From assembly GCF_030272615.1 (NCBI RefSeq), contig NC_081412.1:143430247-143494246 (forward strand): 64,000 bases of DNA. The letters run 5' to 3'. Positions within the stretch are counted from its first letter, which is position 1; each line of letters opens with the position of its first letter. Below, in pieces: positions 54,811-64,000 of this stretch. Below the pieces are notes generated by a model. That model was not told the DNA's origin. It ran no database searches and saw nothing but the letters and a program-made list of their open reading frames with translations. This stretch comes from Cryptomeria japonica (lineage: Eukaryota > Streptophyta > Pinopsida > Cupressales > Cupressaceae). Made by a program: the position numbers and the translations under genes.

Positions 54811-57036
54811 TATTGGAAAGAGACACTACACAAGTCATCTGATGTTATCATTGATGGTAACCCAATTCAGTTATCCCATCCATACTGTGTGATTTGATCA
54901 TATTGGAAGACATATTGGAATTTGGTTAAGTATGGCAAGCTTGAATAGAGTATCCAACAGAAGTTCAGTATTTTGATTGGTACATCTTTTTGGGTTATCA
55001 TTTTGTATTGCATATTTTAGGGAAGGTAGATGGATGTCTAGATTGCCTTATTCTAGAGTTGTAGCCTTCAGTGGTGATTAGTTCGTGTGTTAGAAGCCTT
55101 TGTGTATTAGTTTTCAGTTTGGCAGTGCAAATTGGTAGTCTTGTGTTGATAATTCTTCTACAGATTATGTGGATCGATTCTGGTGATGTTTTTTGTGATC
55201 TAGGTTTTTTTTTTTGAGATTTGTGGTAGCATGTGGACAATTTTTTTGGTCTGCATTGGTATTTGAGTTCAGATTGAGCCAACTATGTGGACACATTTCA
55301 TTATATGTTGAGTTTTATTGAGCCAACATGCAGTTGAATTAATTTATTATTATGGATATATAAGATCGATTGTTATAATCATTTTGAATAACAGTGTATA
55401 TGCAAAAGGTGTTGGTGATCGATTATGCATAGTTTCACGTTTGCAAGTCAAAGATTTGTACTCTAGATTGTTGTTGAACAATGGATTAGAGAAGTATAAG
55501 CCAGACTATGAAATAATTGAAAATGTGCTTAACTGGAACTATAATCAAGCATTTTTAGATGCTATTGTTTAGTTCCTATACTTCAGTGATCTATTGTAAT
55601 TCATTTCTAGGCAATGAGCCTCTCTTTCTTGAATAGTGAGCTCTAGGTAGTGTGCCTGAATACATGTGCATTCTCATTGTAAAACTTTATATTTGAGGAT
55701 ACTCATTTGTGGGTCCCATCCCTATTGGAATCAAGGAACACCATGAGGGGGGTGAATCAGTGTTCTACAAACTTTAACTTTATTAATTAGTTTATTCAAC
55801 CACTTAATATATTGAACCAAAAGAAAGATGCAAGAACATGGTACAATCAACCACAACACCATAACACAAATATTTTATATGTGGAAAATCTAGTCAAGGT
55901 AAAAACCACGATGGGGATGAGACCCACAAGATGAGTATACTCAAATATAAATTTATACAATGGAATGTACATGCATTCAGGTACAATTCCTAGAGCTCAC
56001 TGCTCAAAACAAAGAAGGGATAATACCCGAGGAAGGCTCACTACCTTGCAAATATATTACAATAGATAAATAAAGTACATGAACTAAATGATATCATCTA
56101 CAAATGCCTGATTATAGTTCCGATTAAGCACACTACAAAAAAAATTCATATACTACCTTATACTACTTTGTTCCACTATTCTTCTATTATTCGCAACATA
56201 AGTCTCTAATGTACGCATGGGCAACTGTGCTCAGTCAATCACCAAAACCTTTCACACTCACCACACATTCTAAAATTTTCAAATACATTTCTTACATATA
56301 TCCACAACAAGATATTAAATCAACCACATGTCGGCTTCAAGAACACTTAGCATATTATGAAACATGTACATACTGTTGACTAAATCTGAAATCAAAATAC
56401 CAATATAGGCCAAAAAAAATGTCCACATGTTTCCATAGACATCAGACTAAATACCTAGAACTCAAAAATAATCACTAAAATTGATCCACATAAGGATTAT
56501 CAACACAAGTCGGCTTCCCTGAAATGATAAACTAAAAATCGATACACTGAAGCTTCTAACTCAAACACAAATCATTATCTGGGGCTAAAAATATAAAATA
56601 AGGTTGTCCAAACATCCATCAACCTATAACCAAACCCAAAACACAAGATGATAACCAAAAAGAATGTATCCACCAAAATGCACAACACTGTCAGATGCTC
56701 TATTCTAGCTTGTCGGACTTGAACCAATCTTGAATCTGAATTCTTGTAGGATCACATACAACAATGTGGATGGGTGCATTGCCTAGGGTTGTCATTAAAT
56801 GACAACACTAGATGACCTGTGCAGTGTCTCTTTCCAACAATCCCCACAGTGGTTTTTCCCTTGACTAGGTTTTCCACATATAAAATCTTTGTGTTATGGT
56901 GTTGTGGTTGATTGCTTTGTGTTCTTGCATCCTTTTTTTTTTTCAATGTATTAAGTGGTTGAATGAACAAATTAAATAAGTTAAATTTTGTATAACACTG
57001 ATTTACCCCCCCTCTCATTGTTCCTTGATTCCAACA
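54811..57036 (+). repeat. 5' LTR of element D, split by an inverted solo LTR
   Basis: 54811-55722 and 56840-57036 together match 61953-63030. Shared text includes GTGTGATTTGATCATA, GAAGGTAGATGGATG and TGAGCCAACATGCAGTTGAA versus TGAGCCGACATGCAGTTGAA. It ends GATTCCAACA. Net length is about 1.1 kb. Confidence 0.92.
55723..56839 (-). mobile_element. Inverted solo LTR (1117 bp) in D's 5' LTR
   Basis: Perfect TSDs ATCCC lie at 55718-55722 and 56840-56844. On the minus strand it begins TGTTGGAAAGAGACACTGCAC, with the same start as D's LTR, and ends GTTCCTTGATTCCAATA. It is therefore a D-type solo LTR that jumped into a relative in opposite orientation. It carries the inverted GTGG/CCAC motif near 55880-55915. 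Confidence 0.95.
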
Positions 57037-57038
57037 AT

Positions 57039-57051
57039 TGGTATCAGAGCC
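57039..57051 (+). promoter_or_regulatory. Primer binding site, initiator tRNA-Met (element D)
   Basis: TGGTATCAGAGCC lies two bases after the LTR end. Confidence 0.92.
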
Positions 57052-57104
57052 TAGTTTCTTGAAACAATTCTAACAGCTTGAGGAGGATCCAAGAAGGTGA
57101 TTCA

Positions 57105-58065
57105 ATGGATTTTGGTGGTCTTCAACATTAGCTTCGTGTTGCACTAGATGATCTTGATCGGTCCATAGTTGAAGTCTGAGAATTGAAAATGATTCTTAAG
57201 GATGCTAAGAATTTCATTTAGTCATTGAAAGAGCAACTGAATAGGTCTAGGGAAAAGAGAAAGGAGCTCTATGATCAACTAAAGCAGAAAGAAAGCCAAA
57301 GAATGGATGGTGATCACCTGAGTCAAGCCTTGAAGGAGAAGACAAAAGAATATGAGAAACTTGCAAAAGACAATGTTGTCCTAAAGCATGAGATGGAATA
57401 TATAGTGATGGGGTTGACCAAAGAGATTGAGGGAAGAAAGAAGAATGAAGAGAATATTACTCAATCCTTGAAAGATAGATCCGATGAATGTTAGAGACTT
57501 AATTGTGAGAATGATCAACTGAAGCTTGAACTCCAAAAATCCAAAAATAATGAGAAGTCTCCCGTAAGGCAACCTAATTCTCAAAAGTTCAATGGTAATT
57601 ATTTTGTGTGCAATAAATTTGGTCATAAAGATATATAGTTAATGCAGAGGTAGAATGAATCAAAATGGTCCATCCTTCTTTAGTCAATGTTTCAATTATA
57701 ATAAGTATGGATATAAATCAAGTGAATGCAGAAGTATGATGAATAACTTTTCAAATAGAAGGAATATTAGATGCTATGCATGTGGTAGGTTTGGAAACAT
57801 TGATAATCAATACAAATCAAGAGGACATCAAGGGAATTTCAGGCCTAGACAAGGAAATATTGTGTGTTATAACTACAACAAATCTAGTCACATTCTAAGA
57901 TTCTACAGAAGCAAGAATGTGAATAGAAATGGTCAGGTAAAAAATAACAAGAATGTGCAAGTAGATGATAAAGGAAAAGAAAAAGTGGAGGAGATCATTA
58001 ATCAAATGAAGAAGACATGGATAAAGAAAAGTGATTCTGATATAGGAAATGAATTCGCACCTTAA
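57105..58065 (+). pseudogene. Element D ORF1: coiled-coil and zinc-knuckle gag-like protein (broken)
   Basis: ATG 57105 (MDFGGLQH) opens a frame with stops at codon 9, near 57178, 57220 and 57492, and a frameshift near 57640. The coiled-coil part resembles A (REKRKELYDQL versus AKRKELCDQL; EIEGRKKNEENITQSLKDRS versus IEGRKKNEENLAQALKDRL). Knuckle positions are FVCNKFGHKDI, CFNYNKYGYKSSEC, CYACGRFGNIDNQY and CYNYNKSSHILRFY, all missing ligands. The C-terminus KKTWIKKSDSDIGNEFAP ends at 58063-58065. A is its closest relative in the window. Confidence 0.8.
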
Positions 58066-58529
58066 TCCAGTGCTGTAAATTCCTCCGGGAATTGTTTTTA
58101 AGGCCTCTGGCTTAGGGGAAGTTTTCAAGAAGATCCTATTCTCCCCCGCTAGAAGTTGGTGCCAGAAGATCGACAAATTGTCAGCAATTGTATTTTGGCA
58201 TTGCAGATGTTTTTAGAAGAATTTTTGAAAGAGATTGAGCATTATTGATGATCCACAGGAGAATTTTTGTGGAGTAGTCTCTGAAAGGAGGGTATCTAGA
58301 AGGTTTAGGGCAACCACATTTATTACACCTAAAAGTTAGATATGAAAATAATAAAAACAAACTTAACCCTTTTCACTTACATCACATTTCATGATAAGAG
58401 AACAGGATAAGAGAGCTCTCCAAGAAATATTTTTGTGTGATCAAAGTGTGAAGGCGATTCTGTGTGAAACCCTAATCTAACAAAGAAAGGTATTTTCCTA
58501 TGAAGTTTGCTAATTTTATATTTCTAGAA

Positions 58530-61500
58530 ATGGATACAACTTTGGTAGTTGATATCACTGAGAGATCCCACCTGAAGTTCAAGAATCACCCTTTCAAATC
58601 TATAGAAGATGATCCGCTAGGTGCATTTTCATTTGTTCCATACAGTGTTCTTCATGTTGAGTATATTAGGGAATAAATTCATGTGAATCTTGAGAGTTGG
58701 GAGGATCCTAGTTGCTAAATTTGTACTCCAATAATAATTTGGTAGATAATTTCAAGATCAAGCCTGAATTCAATGCTTTGAAGGAGAAGAGCTTTATGCA
58801 AGACATTAGGTTTCTAATGTTCAACAAGAATGAGTAGGTCCGATATATTCTAAGTTGAATTCATGATAAATTCATGTGGTTGAATCAACCATTCAAAATC
58901 ACTAGGGATGTAATCATAATTGTAATAGGTTTTAGCTCATCTGATGGCTTACCCATGCTCTGGTCTGAGAAGAATCAAATGGTTATTGATGCAACCGGTT
59001 CCAAATTTGAAAAAAGGGCTATGATGATCAATGATATTATTGAGCTGGATGTGAAGTTTTCTTCTATGGTTATTGGGTACAAGGTTTATCACTCCAACAA
59101 GGAGAATTCAGTATTCATAATGCTATCTATGTTGCATATCATATGGTAAAGGAGAACATAGAGTATGATCTATGTGAGCTACTCCAAAGCCAGCTCATGG
59201 GGAATCTACCTCAATCAAGAAGGAAAAGAAGTATACATTCAAATATGGTACATCGATCTTATGCCTATTCTTCTATTTCATGAATGATATTTTAGGTATT
59301 GGTAATGTGTAATGGGAAAGTGACAGACTAGTGGTAGTGCAATCTAGAGATATTTTGTATAGCATTGGAGATAGTAAACCTAAAGAAGTACACTTTGGGG
59401 ATACTTCAAGAACTTCCAGAGCATGATACAAGCTAGGGAAAGGATACCTAAATCTATTGTGGATATATACAAGTATACAATATGCTTCATCGTAGAGATT
59501 GATCAATGCCTAATGGAAGCAGTGGATCTAAGGACTACATGGATCATGCCCATGGGGTATGAGGTAGATGAGCAGATATAGGAAGTGTATGCTCAAAATC
59601 TTTTGAGTAAGCCTATTGATACTTCAGAGGAGAGGTTTAGCACATTTGTTGAGAAGGACTTGCAACTACATAAGCAATTCAAGAAGCCAAAAATTGTGAA
59701 GATAGTAAGAAAGGAGGTAGAGCATTGGCATTACTACTAAAGTAGTCTGAGAAGATAGGAAGAGGAATATGCAAACTACAGAGGAGCCAGTCAAGGATAA
59801 TAAAGCTAATCTAGAAGCCTCCTCTACAAAATCAAGACAATCTAGAACCTCTACACCCTCCTTCAAATCTCAAAAGCCAGCTAGCTTTGTAAAATCTGAA
59901 GCCAAATCATCTAAAAGAGAAGAGAAGAGAAAGAAAGATAAGAAAACTAGGGTGTATGTTGCCATTGATGATGAGGAGGAGACCGAATCTTATATAGATG
60001 TGAATAAGATGAAGTCCAATGGAAGCAAAGCATCAAAAAACTCTAAGGACAAGCCCTCCGACAGAGAGAAAGCAAGTAACAAGATGAAGATTGATTTTGG
60101 AAAATCCGGTATGTCAGTAAATGAAGTAGAAAAATCTCTTACTGTGGAAGGTAATCTAAAACCACTCTCTGAATTCTATGATAAGTTTGATGATTCAAGT
60201 CAGAGAATTATTGAAGAAGCTGCTATTAAATATTTGAACATATTTAATAGGTCTCTTGTAGAAATATTGTCAGAAATACCTAAAAATCTATATGGTATTT
60301 TGAGAATAAAAAGAGTTAGTTCTCAAGATGAGGATGATAAAATAAGAGATTTTATCTTAGTAAATCTATGTCTGGTAGTATATGTGGAAGAAATGAATAA
60401 GATATTCAAAGAAGATAAGAAGGAATTTAGAAGAAAAACAAGGATTAACAAGATTATGATTAGGCAGACTGAGGAAGTGATCAAAGAAACAGAGAAATTA
60501 TTGAAGTCAGTCATTCTTTGGAACCAATTTGATGTTGTCTCAGAAGAATATCCTGTTGTTGGTGAGTCATCTTTTCTGGAAGTCCAAGGAATGCAATCAA
60601 AAGATGGATAGGTTAAGGTAAATGTTTCTTCTATTCCTGAAGAAGGGAAATTGAACAAAAGTGGTGATGAATCGTTAAAAGTAGATACAATTGAAAATAC
60701 TTAGAATCCTCTAGTAGATCAAGCTAAGACATTTGTGAAGAATGAAGTCCCATAAAATGATGAAGCAGAGAAGGAGGTCAAGGCCAAAGAACCTATTTCA
60801 GAAGAAAGAGATGTTGTAGGGGCAGCGAAGGAGTTCTTGGAGAAGGATCAACAAGAATTATTTGATCCTGAATTGGTTCAAGGCCCTATCAACTTAGCTG
60901 CTCTATCCCTTATTTATAAATTGCAACTAACATCATTTTCTTAGGCTAGGGCAAGGGAAGAGATGCTGAAATCCCAAATTGAGGATAGTGAGCTGCCGAT
61001 TCTTGTATTTCATGTCTTGGAGAAGATCATGCCTTCATTTGTCAAGCACTCATCTAATACTCCCTTCAGCTAGTTAAAGAACCTAATCAATGTTGTAAGT
61101 ACTTATTTTGAATCTCTTGAGAAGTTAGCAGAGGTCAAAGTCTAGAATGATTTTGATGCAAATAGATTCAATAAGTTGAAGGGAATGATTGAAAATGATA
61201 GATTTTTATTAGACACTTGTATTAAGAGTATTCAATATGCCTTATCTGAAGGAGGAAGTGTCTAGAAATCATGTTTGTCATTGTCTAAGTTTACTAAGGA
61301 TATTAAAGAAGTAGATTAAGGAGCATGAGAAGCAATTAGCAAATATATCTCAGTCCTTTGATCCTTTGACTATCTTAGTGGCTAGTCAGGAAGGTAAAGT
61401 CATTTCTTTGCTTGACAAGATTAGGAGTTTAATGCATGATAAGGACAAGGCTTTCAGTAGGGTTGGTGAGATCCAAATTAGTCCAATTGGTCCCAAGATG

Positions 61501-61694
61501 GAGACAATTATCAGTGCTTTGAATGAAGCTCAAGATGTCATGGTTGTCAATGATCCCTCAAATCTTCAGATGACAGAGCTATAGACATATCTTTTTAGTG
61601 GTCATATCTCAATTTTGGAGAGTCTCAAGAAAGGTTAGGATAGTGATCTGATTTTATTGAAAAACATTTTTGCAGATGTATTTAAGTTTATGTA
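58530..61694 (+). pseudogene. Element D ORF2; uncharacterised protein (broken)
   Basis: It starts at ATG 58530 (MDTTLVVDITERSHLKFKNH) and ends at TAG 61692-61694. Landmarks are SIEDDPLGAFS; ITRDVIIIVIGF with DGLPMLW; IIELDVKFSSMVIGYKVYHS; and then 59300-59770 in broken frames, with PMGYEV. A long clean block (59769-60611) holds a Ser/Lys-rich linker, KKTRVYVAIDDEEETESYID and a helical region. Later blocks hold ALSEGGSV and a tail with RSLMHDKDKAFSRVGEIQIS. 59769-60611 is the longest uninterrupted ORF2 piece in the four copies. No enzyme motif is visible. Confidence 0.78.
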
Positions 61695-61952
61695 GGTTGA
61701 TGAAGTCTATTTGTACATATGTCATTTGTTCATAATCTTTTTGTACAAGTTTTGGTATGTGGAACCCCGCCTTTTCCATTGATGTCAAAGGGGGAGTGTA
61801 GGGTAGTGAAAAATGCTATAATCATCTCAGGGGGAGCTTTGGGAGTTTTGGAATTTTGAGTTTTTGAGTTTTGTAGTATATGTATATGTTGTTACTGATT
61901 TTGACACAACCATTTTTCACTAAGTGTTGCCATCAATGCCAAAGGGGGAGAT
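61695..61952 (+). promoter_or_regulatory. 3' UTR of D with two polypurine tracts
   Basis: GATGTCAAAGGGGGAGTG lies near 61783 and the main PPT, CCAAAGGGGGAGATT, at 61939-61952, directly before the LTR. No ORF is present between them. Confidence 0.85.
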
Positions 61953-63030
61953 TGTTGGCAAGACACACTTCACATGTCATCCAGTGTTGTCATTCATGGC
62001 AACCCAAGTCAGTTATCCCTTCCACACTGTGTGATTTGATCATACCGGAAGTCGGTTATGTCTGGCAAGCTTGAACAAAGTATTTGACATAAGTTTGGTA
62101 TTTTGATTGGTATATCTTTTCAGGTTATTATTTTGTATTGTAGATTTCAAGGAAGGTAGATGGATGTTTGTATTGTCGTATTCCAGAATTATAGCCTTAA
62201 GTGGTGATTGGTTTGTGTGTTAGAAGCCTCTGTGTATCATTTTCCATTTTGGCAATGCAAATTGGCAATTGTGTTGATTATCCTTATGCGGATTATGTGG
62301 ATCAATTTTGGTGATGTGGTTTTTGATCTAGGTAATTTACTCAAGGGTTGTGGTAGCGTGTGGACAATTTTTTCGGTCCACATTGGAATTTGAGTTCAGA
62401 TTGAGTTGACTATGTGGACACGTTTCAGTATATGTTGAGTTTACTTGAGCCGACATGCAGTTGAATTAATTTCTTGTTGCAAATATATAAGATTGATTGT
62501 TATGATCATTTTGGATATCAGTGTTTATGAAAAATGTGTTGGTGATCAATTGTGCGTAGTTTCACATGCGCAAGTTGGAAATTTGTGCTATGAATTATTG
62601 CAGAACAGTGGATCAGAGTAGTATAAGCCAAAGTATGAAATTTTTGTAAAATATGCTTAACCGGAACTATAATCAAGCATTTGTAGATGTTATTATTTAG
62701 TTCATGTACTTCAATGACATGTAATTCATTTGTAGGTAGCAAGCCTCTATTTCTTGAGCAGTGTGCCTGAATGCATGTGCACTCTCATTGTAAAACTTTA
62801 TATTTGAGTATACGCATTTGTGGCTCTCATCCCCACCATAGTTTTTTCCTTGATCGGGTTTTCCATGTATAAAATATTTGTGTTTGGTTGATTTGTTCTC
62901 TTGCATATTTCTTTCGGTTTAATGTGTTAAGTGGTTGAATGAACATATTAATAAAGTTAAAGTTTGCAAAACATGGATTCAGCGCCCCCCCCCCCCCCCC
63001 CCTCTCTCTTAGTGTCCCTTGATTCAAACA
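61953..63030 (+). repeat. 3' LTR of element D (1078 bp)
   Basis: It begins TGTTGGCAAGACACAC and ends TTGATTCAAACA. It contains the GTGG/CCAC motif in degraded form near 62833-62873 and an expanded C run at 62985-63002. Confidence 0.93.
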
Positions 63031-64000
63031 TGCACCTCATTCAATTTATTTATCAATTTTCCCATTATTTATAAAATTTTCTTTTCTTATTACTAGACAC
63101 TTGTCTTCATTGTCCACCTTCATATACCTTATCTTTTCATCCCTACTCTTGAGGAGGATGGACAGAGATTTATTCTTGGATGTCAACATCTCAAAATCAA
63201 AATTTGAAGAAGAGGGAGCATATTCTAATTCTCCTAGCCCTACTTGTTCCTGTTGTTGTTGGGGTTTTTTCTCTAACATCAATGCAGAGGTGATCCCTCT
63301 TTTCTATCTCCTTCTTCAATTTTTAATTTTCTTTGTATAATTTATTATAAATAGAAAACAAGGAGACATTTTTTATTTTGAGTACTTCATGCCTCCTTTC
63401 CTCCTCATCAGCGCCAATTTTAGCAAAATATGAGGTGTGAAATGCCAATGTGGCAACCTCAAGAGTTGTGGTATCTATAAGGGTTCTGACAATTGCATCA
63501 CCCATTTGTTTATCTACCTCCTATAAAAAAATGGGCTTCTCAATATTGGGGGCCTTCACCCATTGTGAAAATGCTTTGATGCTCAAGTTAAATCCTGGGC
63601 CATATTTGCCAAATTTTTGTGCATACAATGGGGTTTTTCCTGCCTCATCACCTGATCCAAAATAAAGATTTTTTGCATGTCCCATTCTGGGACCAACATC
63701 ATGTCATTGACCTTGATCATTTCTCTACCCTCCTAAGGGGTGCAATCTACATTATCCTAATCAAAATTTTCTAACTCCTCTTCTAACATATTCTTTAATT
63801 TTATCTGTAGCCAAAAATATTTGGACTTTGGAGTCTTGATGAAATTCTCATCAGACAAAAAATGTGTTGTAGCAAGAATTCTTTCATCTTTTTCATCCTC
63901 CTTGGGGATGAAGCTAGGGACAATTTTCCTATCTTCATCCATTGGTTCATCTGCAATATCAATGTCTTTAAAGTTTTCTTGAGGAGGAGAGGGTGGGGGG
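63031..64000 (-). pseudogene. Element I, upstream part of an H-type ORF (broken, runs off the window)
   Basis: Minus-strand blocks are 63942-63757 (FLSDENFIKTPKSKYFWLQ), then after a stop REMIKVNDMMLVPEWDM, aligning with REMVAKVGVLILPEWDI in H. Next is GDAIVRTLIDTTTLEVATLA (63505-63323), aligning with IGVVEAASTFLETTKFNVAVAE. A Gln-rich then charged block follows at 63282-63046. Order and spacing match H 49140-49700. It continues across element D at 54810. The 5' part lies beyond the window. Confidence 0.72.

Larger units (their letters stand above)
54811..63030 (+). mobile_element. Element D: non-autonomous copia-type LTR retrotransposon inserted in element I
   Basis: LTRs lie at 54811-57036 (with an inverted solo LTR inside) and 61953-63030. 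Perfect TSDs TGCAC lie at 54806-54810 and 63031-63035. The 5' LTR start is mutated (TATTGG for TGTTGG). PBS, ORF1, ORF2 and PPT follow in family order, with no pol. Without the solo LTR it is about 7.1 kb. Both ORFs are heavily broken. Confidence 0.93.

Noticed and set aside
1-64000. tRNA, rRNA, CRISPR or host protein-coding genes
   Set aside because: None was recognised. tRNA-like words are limited to primer binding sites, and all coding similarity is to mobile elements or the PMD gene inside F.

Overview
The window is intergenic DNA of a large-genome plant: about 64 kb of LTR retrotransposons nested inside one another, with no recognisable host gene, tRNA or rRNA. The plant assignment rests on plant-type Ty1/copia pol sequences (PBS complementary to initiator tRNA-Met), an LTR element with a PBS matching plant tRNA-Trp, and a plant mobile domain (PMD) gene. 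Long, decayed, AT-rich nested elements suggest a very large genome, possibly a gymnosperm; that is inference. Almost every reading frame carries stops or frameshifts, so coding features are called pseudogenes.

Layout. 1-1373: minus-strand copia pol fragment (G), interrupted by element A (1374-30005, plus). A contains F (5218-18009), a 12.8-kb element with 1518-bp LTRs, no pol, one long ORF of about 940 codons and an antisense PMD gene. A's 3' LTR is split by B (19653-29569). B has a solo LTR in its own 5' LTR (19938-21518) and an inverted solo LTR (23654-24769) in its first ORF. 30006-32949 is inverted LTR debris. 32950-54133 is a copia element (E, minus) with gag and pol. E is split by H (37350-51563, plus), and H is split by C (40236-47924, minus). 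54134-54810 and 63031-64000 are two halves of a minus-strand H-like copy (I), separated by D (54811-63030, plus). D carries an inverted solo LTR (55723-56839) in its 5' LTR. Insertions were placed mostly by 5-bp target-site duplications (TSDs): AAGAG for C, CCATC for H, TGCAC for D, AATAG and ATCCC for two solo LTRs, and four-of-five matches for B, F and the 23654 solo LTR.

Main result. A, B, C and D form one non-autonomous LTR-retrotransposon family. ORF1 is a coiled coil followed by four zinc-knuckle positions. ORF2 is about 1000 codons, of unknown function, and sits where pol should be. Their PBS, polypurine tract and LTR termini match the autonomous copia element E, which suggests that E/G-type elements moved them. 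H and I represent a second uncharacterised family. LTRs of B, C and the 19938 solo LTR carry an array of short stem-loops with a near-constant six-base loop and covarying stems.
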